DNA of 64,000 nucleotides from assembly GCA_035652315.1 (NCBI GenBank), contig DASREA010000086.1, positions 1 to 64,000 of the forward strand, given 5' to 3'. The number at the start of each line of letters is the position of its first letter. Position 1 is the stretch's first letter. Below are positions 27,550 through 36,166 of the stretch, piece after piece. This DNA comes from CANKHA01 sp035652315. GTDB taxonomy: Bacteria > Pseudomonadota > Alphaproteobacteria > Rhizobiales > Xanthobacteraceae. Below the pieces are notes generated by a model. That model saw nothing but the letters and a program-made list of their open reading frames with translations, ran no database searches and was not told where the DNA came from. The position numbers were made by a program, and so were the translations under genes.

Positions 27550-27705
27550 GCCGCACTCCACCACGGACCAACGCCGCCGTAAATGACTGCGGCCCCACCT
27601 AAATTGGCCATACAATAGCGGCTTCCAGGGCCCGCTTGGAACCCTAGGCCGGCGCTTTCCCAGTAAAAAAGATCGCAGTTGCCGCTTCTGCGCCACACCG
27701 AATGG

Positions 27706-28374
27706 TCAAAAAACGAATGCGGGCGCAGCAATAAAACCGGGTAAGACCGGCGCATTGGCGTCGAAAATGGGCCAACCGCTGACTTCTCCACCAGCGCGGC
27801 GGTAAAGCATGGCCTTCCCCGCCGCAGTTCCCGAACGAACGCAGACGAGCCGTCCGCCCTCCTTCAATTGCGGAAAAAGAGTCCGCGGCTCAACCTCAGT
27901 AGCCCCTTCCAGCACGATCACATCGTAAGGCGAGTGCGGCGCCCAGCCTGCCATCAGCGGGCCGGTGACAACGGAGACATTCTTCTCGCCCATATCGGCC
28001 AGAAGCTGACGCGCCCGGGAGGCGAGCGACCCATCCTCTTCGAGCGCGATCACTGAATGCGCCAGCCGCGCAAGGATCGCGGTGCTGTACCCGGTGGTGC
28101 AGCCGATATCGAGCACAGCATCGTGCTCCTGAATTTCGGCCGCCTGAATGAGCTTCGCCAGCATCATCGGCTTCAGCATTCGCCGGCGGCCGCCGCCAGC
28201 GATGGACGACACGGAGATATCCAAATCGAGATAGCTGATTTCGACACTTTCCGGCGGCACGAAACGTTCTCGCGGGACGTCCAGCATGGCGCCGATGATG
28301 CGGAGATCGGTGACGTCGTTCGGGCGTATCTGCCCGTCCACCATCATGCGGCGCGCTTTGCTAAAATCGATCAT
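27706..28374 (-). CDS. pcm: Protein-L-isoaspartate O-methyltransferase family protein
   Basis: 222 residues. The opening MIDFSKARRMMVDGQIRPNDV is typical of the alphaproteobacterial Pcm relatives encoded next to tolC. The SAM-binding motif I reads VLDIGCTTGYSTAIL, and the acidic end of the second strand is ALEEDG. True Pcm repairs isoaspartyl residues; this divergent subgroup has not, to my knowledge, been assigned the activity, so the function is family-level only. The start was chosen over upstream frames that run into non-coding sequence. Confidence 0.82.
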   Translation of the reverse strand: MIDFSKARRMMVDGQIRPNDVTDLRIIGAMLDVPRERFVPPESVEISYLDLDISVSSIAGGGRRRMLKPMMLAKLIQAAEIQEHDAVLDIGCTTGYSTAILARLAHSVIALEEDGSLASRARQLLADMGEKNVSVVTGPLMAGWAPHSPYDVIVLEGATEVEPRTLFPQLKEGGRLVCVRSGTAAGKAMLYRRAGGEVSGWPIFDANAPVLPGFIAAPAFVF

Positions 28375-28572
28375 GCAAGGCCTCGATTGGCGCCGGCCGG
28401 CGCGCCGGGGTTTTGCGGCAAGCGGGCATAAAACGCAAGCTGCGCGGTAGACCGGACCCGAACGCTCGCTTACCCAAACGCTAGGGCGTTGCTCCCGGAA
28501 CAGCGCTCCTGTATAGCGAGATCTTGTCGATGGGCGCGAAAACAGCGGACTTTCACGCCTAATTCCACCGAT

Positions 28573-28646
28573 GGCCACGTGGCGGAGTGGTTACGCACCG
28601 GTCTGCAAAACCGGGTACGCCGGTTCAATTCCGGCCGTGGCCTCCA
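28573..28646 (+). tRNA. tRNA-Cys (GCA)
   Basis: A complete cloverleaf: acceptor GGCCACG pairs with CGTGGCC, the discriminator is T, and CCA is encoded. The anticodon loop CTGCAAA gives GCA. The T arm is GCCGG-TTCAATT-CCGGC. The discriminator U fits a cysteine tRNA. Confidence 0.95.
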
Positions 28647-28702
28647 ACTTTCCAAATCGGCCGGCGTTTGTTATACGCGCTGCGTCGCCTGCCGCGCGCC
28701 GT

Positions 28703-28777
28703 TCCCCGGTAGCTCAGTGGTAGAGCAACCGGCTGTTAACCGGTTGGTCGCTGGTTCGAATCCGGCCCGGGGAGCCA
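28703..28777 (+). tRNA. tRNA-Asn (GTT)
   Basis: Acceptor TCCCCGG pairs with CCGGGGA; the discriminator is G and CCA is encoded. The D arm is GCTCAGTGGTAGAGC. The anticodon stem CCGGC/ACCGG region holds the loop TGTTAAC with anticodon GTT. The T loop is TTCGAAT. It lies 56 bases after tRNA-Cys and is probably co-transcribed. Confidence 0.95.
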
Positions 28778-28824
28778 CCTTTCTGCCGTGCCAGCTAAGA
28801 GAAAAATCGGCTCAGTGCCCCTGA

Positions 28825-29052
28825 AGCGCCGCGACTGTCTTTTTCGATCGTCGGAACATCACCGCCATCGCGCCGCGTTGCGGGCCGCTGGTCGTCAATG
28901 TCGACACCAGTAATGTGGCTGAGTGGTTGCGCTTCGAGCCCAAAATCGATGAGCTGTACGATGTGGTCATCCTGCCCGGCGTGCGCGCGGCGGAAGCGAT
29001 CGGCTTCAAGGCGGACGACATCCAGCGCGGGATCGGCGTTGGCCGAGCGTAG
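28825..29052 (+). pseudogene. Coding-like stretch without start codon, possible gene remnant
   Basis: The frame is open for 75 codons between TGA at 28822-28824 and TAG at 29050-29052. Third positions are strongly G/C, as in real genes here. It reads VFFDRRNITAIAPRCGPLVV, then WLRFEPKIDELYDVVIL, then AAEAIGFKADDIQRGIGVGRA: a plausible globular segment. No ATG exists; the first in-frame GTG (28915) would leave 45 residues. A second frame opens at GTG 28815 (MPLKRRD) and could have joined this one before a frameshift at the T5 run (28840-28844). I do not recognise the family. A decayed gene, a frameshifted small gene or chance are all possible. Confidence 0.4.
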
Positions 29053-29157
29053 ACATTTTTGTTCGCGTATTGGCGCAAACGCGCTATAAAGGCCGCAACT
29101 TCCCATTGATCTGAGCGTTATCGTTTGGGCGCGACCGTCACACCGAGGAACCATGCA

Positions 29158-29436
29158 ATGAGACCAATCGCCGCCGCGACTGTCGTTGCCGCTTCACTGG
29201 TCGCGCTAGCGCTGCCGGCGCTTGCCGCGCAGACGCATAGGACGGCCAAGCAACAGGTTGTCGTCCCCACTCCCGGCACAGTGGGCTATGTGAATGGGCG
29301 GCCTTATTCGATCTACGAGCATCGGCCGGAATACGACGTCTACGTCAACGGCCAATATGTTGGCTCCGATCCTGATCCGCGCGTCCGTTACCACCTCCGC
29401 GAGGAATGGTGCGCCGACACTTGGGACGGCTGCTGA
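29158..29436 (+). CDS. Small exported protein of unknown function
   Basis: 92 residues. The start at 29158 has GAGGAA seven bases upstream. A signal peptide (about 1-24, MRPIAAATVVAASLVALALPALAA) is followed by a tyrosine-rich mature part with the near-repeated VGYVNGRPYSIYEHRP and YDVYVNGQYVGSDPDP, and it ends in a Cys pair (WCADTWDGC) that could form a disulfide in the periplasm. No family is recognised. A strong intrinsic terminator follows, so it is a single-gene unit. Confidence 0.75.
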   Translation: MRPIAAATVVAASLVALALPALAAQTHRTAKQQVVVPTPGTVGYVNGRPYSIYEHRPEYDVYVNGQYVGSDPDPRVRYHLREEWCADTWDGC

Positions 29437-29455
29437 TCAGCGCCATTTCGCGTCG

Positions 29456-29484
29456 CCTGCGCAGCCTCGGCTGCGCAGGTTTTT
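29456..29484 (+). terminator. Rho-independent terminator after the small exported protein gene
   Basis: The inverted repeat CCTGCGCAG / CTGCGCAGG (9 bp, extendable to 11) encloses CCTCGG and is followed directly by TTTTTATT. It lies 20 bases after the stop codon at 29436 and so should end that transcript. Confidence 0.85.
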
Positions 29485-29492
29485 ATTGTGCC

Positions 29493-29523
29493 TTGAAAAC
29501 GACACGCCGCCGTGCCATATAAG
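29493..29523 (+). promoter_or_regulatory. Candidate promoter for the RNA helicase gene
   Basis: TTGAAA at 29493-29498 and TATAAG at 29518-29523 are separated by 19 bases, longer than the ideal 17. The position just after the terminator is apt. It would give a leader of roughly 185 bases before the TTG start of the helicase. Weak evidence from pattern only. Confidence 0.3.
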
Positions 29524-29713
29524 CCGTTGCTGGAATGACTGGCCTTTTTGAGCCAGCTACGGGCCGCGTGAACGAAATCCAATAACAGGCTTTCGGCCCT
29601 ATTTTCCCGCAATCGCATATGATCGGCAGCCCAGCCACGCGGGATGTCTTAACCCGCGCATCGCGGCCGGCAGAAAAGCGCCGGCGCGCTTCGCTTCATG
29701 GAAAGATTTTTCA

Positions 29714-31039
29714 TTGACGACTTTTGCTGATTTCGGCCTTGCCGAACCCATTCTTCGCGCGCTCGTGGAAGAAAAATACGCAGTCCCGACCCCGATCCAA
29801 TCGCAAACGATTCCGCTTGCGCTTCGCGGCGACGACATCGTTGGCATCGCGCAGACCGGCACCGGCAAGACTGCCGCTTTCGCGCTGCCGATTCTTCATC
29901 GGCTTGCCGGCGACCCGCGCCGTCCGGCGCGAAAACATTGTCGCGCGCTCGTGCTCAGCCCCACGCGCGAATTGTCGGGTCAAATCTTGGATAGCTGCCG
30001 CGCCTATGGCCGGCACCTCCGCTTGCACTCGGCGTTGGCCATCGGCGGCGTCCCCATGGGTCGCCAGGTGCGGGCGCTGCTCGGCGGCGTGGATATTCTC
30101 GTCGCCACCCCGGGCCGCCTGCTCGATCTCGTGCAGCAGAACGCCCTGCGGCTTGATGGCGTGGAGACCCTCGTCCTCGACGAAGCCGATCGGATGCTGG
30201 ACATGGGATTCATCCAGGACATCCGCAAAATCGTCGCCAAGGCCCCGGCGCGGCGGCAGACTTTGATGTTTTCCGCGACCATGCCGCGGGAGATCGCGGA
30301 ACTCGCGGCGCAGATGCTCAATAATCCGCAAAAGGTCGCGGCGACGCCCGTGGCTTCGACGGTAGAGCGCATCGAGCAGCGCGTCATCCATCTTGATCAC
30401 GGCGCCAAATCGCAAATTCTTGCGGAAATTCTGCGCGCAGAGCCCATCGATCGCGCCCTCGTTTTCACCCGCACCAAGCACGGTGCCGACAAAATCGTGC
30501 GGATTCTGAGCAAAAGCGGCATCGCCGCCGAGGCCATCCACGGCAACAAATCGCAAGGCCAACGCGAGCGGGCGCTAGCGTCATTCCGCAAAGGACAGGT
30601 TCGCACCCTGGTCGCGACCGATATCGCGGCACGTGGCATCGACGTCGACGGCGTGAGCCATGTGATCAATTACGATCTGCCCAATATCCCCGAAAGCTAC
30701 GTCCATCGCATCGGGCGCACCGCGCGGGCCGGCGCGGCAGGCACCGCGATTTCCTTCTGCGCCGGGGAGGAAGCGTCCTTTCTGCGTGGCATCGAGAAGC
30801 TGATCCGCAGGACGATTCCCGCCACCGACCGGCGCACGGGGCGTCCTAATGTTGCGCCGAACGGCCAAGCCCGGCGTCATCACACCAAACCGCGCCGCAA
30901 TGGTCGGCCGGCCGCTCAACAGCAGATCGAGCCCGGTGGGCGGCAACAGCCTGACAATCTCGCCGGCATGACCTTCATGCGCGACCCGAACCGGCCACAA
31001 AGCAAATCAAAGGCTGACGCCGCTCGAGACCTGCGCTAA
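29714..31039 (+). CDS. DEAD-box ATP-dependent RNA helicase, RhlE type
   Basis: 441 residues. All helicase motifs are present: Q motif near PTPIQSQTIP, Walker A AQTGTGKT (46-53), PTREL, TPGR, DEAD (156-159), SAT, then FTRTKHGA, ARGIDVDGVSHVINYD and HRIGRTARAG. The basic tail after about 375 is typical of RhlE. The start is TTG at 29714, eight bases after GGAAAG. No in-frame ATG lies nearby upstream; the ATG at 29698 is in another frame and stops after ten codons. A rare start plus a long leader suggest translational control, perhaps by cold. infA follows after 26 bases. Confidence 0.94.
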   Translation: MTTFADFGLAEPILRALVEEKYAVPTPIQSQTIPLALRGDDIVGIAQTGTGKTAAFALPILHRLAGDPRRPARKHCRALVLSPTRELSGQILDSCRAYGRHLRLHSALAIGGVPMGRQVRALLGGVDILVATPGRLLDLVQQNALRLDGVETLVLDEADRMLDMGFIQDIRKIVAKAPARRQTLMFSATMPREIAELAAQMLNNPQKVAATPVASTVERIEQRVIHLDHGAKSQILAEILRAEPIDRALVFTRTKHGADKIVRILSKSGIAAEAIHGNKSQGQRERALASFRKGQVRTLVATDIAARGIDVDGVSHVINYDLPNIPESYVHRIGRTARAGAAGTAISFCAGEEASFLRGIEKLIRRTIPATDRRTGRPNVAPNGQARRHHTKPRRNGRPAAQQQIEPGGRQQPDNLAGMTFMRDPNRPQSKSKADAARDLR

Positions 31040-31065
31040 GCTGGAATCGAAAAGGGAAAAGCGGC

Positions 31066-31341
31066 ATGGCGAAGGAAGAGCTTCTCGAATTCGACGGCGA
31101 GGTCACCGAGGTCCTGCCGGATGGCAATTTCCGCGTCCGCCTCGACAACGGCCATGAGGTGCTGGCTTATACCGCCGGGAAAATGCGCAAATTCCGCATC
31201 CGCACCGGCGTCGGCGACCGTGTTGTCGTCGAGATGTCGCCCTACGATCTGCAGCGCGGCCGCATCAGCTTCCGCCACAAAGGCGAGCGCACGATGACGC
31301 CGGCTGCGGCGCCGCGCCGACCGAATATCCGCCGCCGCTAG
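31066..31341 (+). CDS. infA: Translation initiation factor IF-1
   Basis: 91 residues against about 72 in E. coli. The S1-like OB fold reads MAKEELLEFDGEVTEVLPDG ... NGHEVLAYTAGKMRKFRIRTGVGDRVVVEMSPYDL ... GRISFRHK. A basic Ala/Pro/Arg tail (about 76-91) is extra. IF-1 binds the ribosomal A site during initiation. Being directly downstream of a DEAD-box helicase suggests a joint role in translation at low temperature. Confidence 0.95.
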   Translation: MAKEELLEFDGEVTEVLPDGNFRVRLDNGHEVLAYTAGKMRKFRIRTGVGDRVVVEMSPYDLQRGRISFRHKGERTMTPAAAPRRPNIRRR

Positions 31342-31371
31342 ACTTTCGGTTCAACCTGGGAATTGAAGACG

Positions 31372-32589
31372 CTAGGCCGCACTCATGGCAGCGACGCCGC
31401 GCGTCCTGCCCTCGTCGCGGCGCGGACGCACCAGATCAAGGGATGCGATCTCGACCCGGTTCCGTCCCCGCTCCTTGGCGTGGTAGAGCGCCTGGTCCGC
31501 CTGCGCCAGAAGCGCCGCGACATCGAAGGTCGGATCTTCGTTGATCACCATGCCGATGCTGACGGTCGCCGCCGTCGGCCTGCCGTCGACCTCCCGCGCC
31601 GCCGCAGCAAAAGCCGAGCGGATGCGCTCGGCGGTGACCAGCGCCCGCTCGCGGTCGGCATCGGCAAGCACGGCCGCGAATTCCTCGCCGCCGAGACGGC
31701 CGATGAGGTCGGCATCCTTGATGGCCATAGAAGCCGTTTCCGCGAAGACCTGAAGTACGCGGTCCCCGATGGCATGGCCGAAGCGATCGTTGATCGACTT
31801 GAAATGGTCGAGGTCGATCAGGAGCACGGCGGTGGGCCGGATTTCCAGCGCATGGCGCTTCATCATCTCGGTGCCCACGTGCAGGAACGCGCGGCGGTTC
31901 GCGATTCCGGTCAGCGGATCGACCATCGCCGCGGTCTTGTGCCGGAGCTCGGTGCGCTCCTTTGCCATGGCGAGCAGGATGAAGGCGATGGCGATGGTGA
32001 ACAGCAATGCTTCGAAGCTGAGCACGGTGAGCCAGACGCTGCCGAATACTTCCTTGGTCGGCGACCAGGGCAACAGCCGGGCGATCGGCGTGCGCAGGAG
32101 GAATAACGAACCGTTGGCGAAAAGCATGAAGATCGCCGGCCAGCGCGAAACCAGAGGCTCCTTGCGGCCGCGCCAGAATTCGTAGGCGGTGAGCCAAGTG
32201 TAGGCGGCGACGATGCCGGAGCTGAGCAGGACGCGCAGCTCCACCGTTTCGGAAACCACCGGCAGACGGCAGACGACAAGCCAGAGCGCCGCGCCGGCCG
32301 CGATGCCGACCGGGCGCGCGCGGCGTCCGTCGAAAATCCGCGCACCGGTCCAGGTCAGGGCGAAGGACGCGAAGAGCAGCGTGTTCGCAAAATCGATTGA
32401 GATGATGTCTGGAATAGTGCCGAACATTCCGAACAGCACGACCGAAACAGCGCGCGTGAGATCGGCGAAACCCCACCAGGCGACGGCGCGAATCGTGGAA
32501 TTCTGAATCCACGCAAAGAGCAGCAGCAGGCCGAGAATGGCCTCCACGTAAATCGTCATCATGAAGAGCGTATTTACGTCGAGATTCAT
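31372..32589 (-). CDS. Membrane-bound diguanylate cyclase (GGDEF domain)
   Basis: 405 residues. The N-terminal half holds about six transmembrane helices (first at about 9-27, MMTIYVEAILGLLLLFAWI) and no recognised ligand domain. A short linker leads to a GGDEF domain, with the active-site loop GGEEF at about 299-303 and the upstream nucleotide block DPLTGIANRRAFL. GGEEF is catalytically competent, so cyclic-di-GMP synthesis is likely. The inhibitory RxxD site is not obvious five residues before the loop. The start MNLDVNTLF was preferred over upstream non-coding extension. It is convergent with infA. Confidence 0.88.
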   Translation of the reverse strand: MNLDVNTLFMMTIYVEAILGLLLLFAWIQNSTIRAVAWWGFADLTRAVSVVLFGMFGTIPDIISIDFANTLLFASFALTWTGARIFDGRRARPVGIAAGAALWLVVCRLPVVSETVELRVLLSSGIVAAYTWLTAYEFWRGRKEPLVSRWPAIFMLFANGSLFLLRTPIARLLPWSPTKEVFGSVWLTVLSFEALLFTIAIAFILLAMAKERTELRHKTAAMVDPLTGIANRRAFLHVGTEMMKRHALEIRPTAVLLIDLDHFKSINDRFGHAIGDRVLQVFAETASMAIKDADLIGRLGGEEFAAVLADADRERALVTAERIRSAFAAAAREVDGRPTAATVSIGMVINEDPTFDVAALLAQADQALYHAKERGRNRVEIASLDLVRPRRDEGRTRGVAAMSAA

Positions 32590-32882
32590 GCACCCACCCG
32601 CACGGCCGGCAACGGCCGATTTTCCCGTTCCCGCCAGTCGCGAGCTTGATAACGTTAAGGCCGGTAAGAATGGGTGAATCCGTTCGGATACCAGCGGCGG
32701 GTAAGCGGATATGGTTTCGACAATGTTTCGGCACCGCCCGGCATTTTCTCTATATTGCAACCTTTTGCCGGGCCGGCCGCGGCCGTTTTGCGGCGAAAAA
32801 CCCGGCTGTTACAACGGCCTACGCCTTGTCGCCGGGAAGTCGGTCCTTTAGGGTCAATTTTCCCGCGCGCTGGACCCCCCGC

Positions 32883-33914
32883 ATGCAGATCAGCAACGGC
32901 ATCGTTGAAGCCATCGGACATACACCACTAATCAAGCTCGAGCGCGCGTCCGCGGCGACCGGCTGTATGATTTTGGGCAAAGCGGAATTCATGAACCCGG
33001 GCCAGTCCGTAAAGGACCGCGCCGCGCTGTTCATTATTCAGGACGCGGTCAAGCGCGGCGCACTGCGCCCCGGCGGCGTCATCGTGGAAGGCACCGCGGG
33101 CAATACCGGCATTGGCCTAGCGCTGGTGGGTAACGCCCTTGGCTTCCGCAGCGTCATCGTCATCCCCGATACGCAGAGTCAGGAGAAGAAGGACATGCTC
33201 CGGCTTTGCGGCGCCGAATTGGTGGAAGTGCCGGCGGTCCCTTATTCAAATCCCAACAATTATGTGAAGCTTTCCGGCCGTCTAGCCGAACAGCTCTCCC
33301 GCACGGAAAAGAACGGCGCGATCTGGGCCAATCAATTCGACAACATCGCAAACCGTCAAGGCCATGTGGAAACCACCGGGCCGGAAATCTGGGAGCAGAG
33401 CGGCGGAAAGGTCGACGGCTTCATTTGCGCGGTCGGCACCGGCGGCACGTTGGCGGGCGTCGGCATCGCGCTGAAAGAGCGAAATCCGAAAATTCGCATC
33501 GCGCTCGCTGATCCTTTGGGTGCCGCCCTGTACAGCTACTACAAGACCGGCGAACTGAAATCGGAAGGCTCGTCGATCACCGAAGGCATCGGCCAGGGCC
33601 GCATCACCCGCAATCTCGAAGGCGCGCCGATCGACGACGCCTATCAGATTCCGGATGCTGAAGCCCTGCCCGTCATCTTCGACCTTCTCGAGCATGAAGG
33701 TCTTTGCGTCGGCGGCTCCTCGGGCATCAACGTCGCCGGGGCGATCCGCTTGGCGAAAGACCTCGGGCCCGGGCATACCATTGTCACCGTGCTGGCTGAC
33801 TATGGCACCCGCTATCAATCGAAGCTGTTCAACCCGCAATTCCTGCGCGAAAAGAAGCTGCCCGTCCCCCAATGGCTGGAACGGAAAAGCGCGCCCGACA
33901 TTCCATTTGAATGA
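32883..33914 (+). CDS. cysK: Cysteine synthase A-type PLP enzyme
   Basis: 343 residues, some 20-30 longer than classical CysK. The PLP lysine is K44 (PGQSVKDRAA). The substrate loop reads GTAGNTG (70-76) instead of the usual PTSGNTG of O-acetylserine sulfhydrylases. The phosphate loop GTGGTL is at about 185-190. Cysteine synthesis from O-acetylserine and sulfide is the default call, but the loop variant also occurs in cysteine desulfhydrase or cystathionine synthase-like relatives. It is followed by sseA after 48 bases, which suggests sulfide or persulfide metabolism. The 293-base upstream gap shows no gene. Confidence 0.85.
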   Translation: MQISNGIVEAIGHTPLIKLERASAATGCMILGKAEFMNPGQSVKDRAALFIIQDAVKRGALRPGGVIVEGTAGNTGIGLALVGNALGFRSVIVIPDTQSQEKKDMLRLCGAELVEVPAVPYSNPNNYVKLSGRLAEQLSRTEKNGAIWANQFDNIANRQGHVETTGPEIWEQSGGKVDGFICAVGTGGTLAGVGIALKERNPKIRIALADPLGAALYSYYKTGELKSEGSSITEGIGQGRITRNLEGAPIDDAYQIPDAEALPVIFDLLEHEGLCVGGSSGINVAGAIRLAKDLGPGHTIVTVLADYGTRYQSKLFNPQFLREKKLPVPQWLERKSAPDIPFE

Positions 33915-33962
33915 AGACGGAATAGCCGCATCCGTGGCATCCGACGCAGAAAGGCAGGTTCG

Positions 33963-34823
33963 ATGGCCTCCTCGCAAAAAGCGCCAGCCAGCCGTCAATT
34001 GGTCAGCACCGAATGGCTCGCCGAGCGCCTGGGCAAACCGGGCGTCAGCGTCCTCGATGGCTCCTATTATCTGCCCGCGATGAAGCGCGACGCGCGGGCC
34101 GAATATCTCGCCGGACACATCCCCGGCGCCGTGTTCTTCGACATTGAGGAAGTGGCGGATAAATCCACCGAACTGCCGCATATGCTGCCAGGCCCGGCAG
34201 AATTCGGCGAGGCCGCGGGAAAGCTGGGCGTCGGCCAGGACGACACGATCGTCGTCTACGATGGCGCGGGATTATTCTCGGCGCCGCGGGTGTGGTGGAC
34301 CTTCAAGATATTCGGAGCGAAGCGGGTTTATATTCTTGATGGCGGACTGCCCCGGTGGAAGGCGGAAAAGCGTCCGTTGGAAGCCGGGGAAGTGAAGCCG
34401 ATGCCGCGGGAGTTCCATGCCGAGATGGCGACCGACTCGGTCGCCATGCTGTCGCAGGTGCAGATGGCGCTGCTGGATTCCGACACGCAGGTCGTGGACG
34501 CGCGGTCGGCCGAGCGTTTTCGTGGCGAAGCGCCGGAGCCGCGGCCGGGTCTGGCCTCCGGTCACATGCCGGGCGCGCTCAATGTACCTTCCAGCCAACT
34601 TCTCGAGGATGGCCGGTTGGCTCCGCCGCAGAAACTCGCGCAAGTTTTCGCCGCCGCAGGGGTCGATATCGACAAACCGATCATCACGACCTGCGGATCG
34701 GGTGTCACGGCGGCGACGCTCTGGCTTGCCCTCGACGCGCTCGGCAAGCCGCCGCAGGCGCTCTACGACGGCTCATGGGCAGAATGGGGATCGCGCCCCG
34801 ATCTTCCGGTGGAGAAAGGCTGA
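33963..34823 (+). CDS. sseA: 3-mercaptopyruvate sulfurtransferase
   Basis: 286 residues with two rhodanese domains. The catalytic loop CGSGVTA (Cys 244) is the one typical of 3-mercaptopyruvate sulfurtransferase rather than of thiosulfate sulfurtransferase (CRxGx[RT]). The N-terminal inactive domain has the usual AGHIPGAVFFDIEEVAD. The enzyme moves sulfur from mercaptopyruvate to thiols or cyanide and yields persulfides. It lies between the cysK-type gene and an SDR gene (three bases after its stop), so the three probably form one transcript. Confidence 0.94.
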   Translation: MASSQKAPASRQLVSTEWLAERLGKPGVSVLDGSYYLPAMKRDARAEYLAGHIPGAVFFDIEEVADKSTELPHMLPGPAEFGEAAGKLGVGQDDTIVVYDGAGLFSAPRVWWTFKIFGAKRVYILDGGLPRWKAEKRPLEAGEVKPMPREFHAEMATDSVAMLSQVQMALLDSDTQVVDARSAERFRGEAPEPRPGLASGHMPGALNVPSSQLLEDGRLAPPQKLAQVFAAAGVDIDKPIITTCGSGVTAATLWLALDALGKPPQALYDGSWAEWGSRPDLPVEKG

Positions 34824-34826
34824 CGC

Positions 34827-35561
34827 ATGCCCCGCTCGCGCCGGCCTGTCGCGGTAGTCACCGGCGCCGCCAACGGCATCGGCCGCGCTATCGCTGGGCA
34901 TCTGCTGGCAGCGCAATGGAATCTCTGCCTGGTCGATCTGCCCAAAGCCGGACTAAAGCGCAGCTTTGCCGGGAATCGGCGTGCCGTCCTTTTCGAGGGC
35001 GATGTGGCCGATGAAGCTGTCGCCAGAGGCGCGGTCTGGGCGGCGCTGGAAAAATTCGGCCGGCTCGATGGTCTCGTTTCCAACGCCGGCATCATGATCC
35101 GCAAGCCGGTGCGCCAGCTCACGCTGACGGAATGGCATCGCGTGATCGACGTCAACCTGACCGCTTGTTTTCTGCTGGCTCGAGCCGCCGAAAAGCCTTT
35201 GCGCGCCGCGCGGGGTTCGATCGTCGCCATAGCCTCCACCCGAGCGCTGATGTCGGAGCCGAATACGGAATCCTATTCCGCCTCCAAGGGCGGCCTCGTC
35301 GCCCTCACCCATGCGCTTGCCATCAGTCTCGGTCCGCAGGTGCGGGTCAATTGCGTGAGTCCGGGCTGGATCGAAACCAAGGATTACGCAGCTTTACGCG
35401 GAAAGGATCACGCGCAGCATCCCGCCGGCCGCGTCGGCAAGCCCAGGGACATCGCCGAGATCGTCGGCTTCCTGCTCGACGGCGCAAAATCCGGGTTCAT
35501 CACCGGCGCCAATTTCATCGTCGACGGCGGGATGACGCGGAAAATGATCTATGAGGAATAG
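34827..35561 (+). CDS. Short-chain dehydrogenase/reductase, ketoreductase type
   Basis: 244 residues. The cofactor motif is TGAANGIG (about 12-19), then the NAG motif (SNAGIM), the catalytic Ser near AIASTRALMSEPN, and YSASK with the catalytic Tyr and Lys. It ends with the classical FITGANFIVDGG. 3-oxoacyl-ACP reductases of FabG type look like this, but so do many sugar and secondary alcohol dehydrogenases; the substrate is open. It starts four bases after sseA. Confidence 0.85.
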   Translation: MPRSRRPVAVVTGAANGIGRAIAGHLLAAQWNLCLVDLPKAGLKRSFAGNRRAVLFEGDVADEAVARGAVWAALEKFGRLDGLVSNAGIMIRKPVRQLTLTEWHRVIDVNLTACFLLARAAEKPLRAARGSIVAIASTRALMSEPNTESYSASKGGLVALTHALAISLGPQVRVNCVSPGWIETKDYAALRGKDHAQHPAGRVGKPRDIAEIVGFLLDGAKSGFITGANFIVDGGMTRKMIYEE

Positions 35562-35597
35562 CCGCACCCGGCATGTGGCGCGGCATCCTCGCGGCAG

Positions 35598-35999
35598 CTA
35601 GCCCCGGTAAGCCGCCGCCGCACTAGCGGTGTCGGTGAATTCGACGAAGCGGACGACCTTGCCGCCGTGAATCGTAAAGATATGCACCCAATCGCTCGCA
35701 AATCGCTTGCCGGTCTTCTTCACCGTTGTCGCATAATGGCCGAGCACGAAGACCTTGTCTTCCACCGCGTAGAATTCCTTCGGCGAGAACTCGCTAAAGG
35801 ACAAATTTTGCTCGACGACCTGGAAAAAGTCCGTGACCCCAGCCGGCCCTTGCCGGCGTCCCAGCGTCGGAAAATCGCTGCCCCGGCCAACGATTTCCCA
35901 TGTGGCCTCCGGCGTCACTGCCTTCGCGATAACTGCGATGTCGCCGCGTCCAAAAGCGGCATAAAGACTTTGCACCAGCGTTATATTGGCTTGAGCCAT
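35598..35999 (-). CDS. SnoaL-like / NTF2-fold protein
   Basis: 133 residues. The pattern VQSLYAAFGRGDIAVIAKAVTPEATWEIVG, then VTDFFQVVEQ, VLGHYATTVKKTGKRFASDWVHIFTIHGGKVVRFVEFTD matches the ketosteroid isomerase-like NTF2 fold. Members include enzymes and stress-related binding proteins, so the role is unknown. The start has a strong site, AAGGAGAG four bases before ATG. It converges with the SDR gene and is divergent from metC (167 bases). Confidence 0.82.
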   Translation of the reverse strand: MAQANITLVQSLYAAFGRGDIAVIAKAVTPEATWEIVGRGSDFPTLGRRQGPAGVTDFFQVVEQNLSFSEFSPKEFYAVEDKVFVLGHYATTVKKTGKRFASDWVHIFTIHGGKVVRFVEFTDTASAAAAYRG

Positions 36000-36166
36000 G
36001 GCACTCTCCTTGATGGCAGATGCTGCAAATACGAGACGAAGGCGCATTTGGTTACAAAAAATGGTCGTGCGTTCGCCTCGGTCCGGCAGTTGCCCTGTAA
36101 GCTTGCGTAAATGCCTTTGCGCCGCCGGGGATTGACGCCCAAGCCTTCCCGCGAGGTATATGCCCG

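Noticed and set aside
28795..29154. Minus-strand open frame of 119 codons after tRNA-Asn
   Set aside because: The plus-strand frame has the better codon bias and more protein-like sequence; the minus frame looks like its shadow.
36000..36166. Possible SAM riboswitch before metC
   Set aside because: I looked for the SAM-II type pseudoknot elements of alphaproteobacteria and could not place them.
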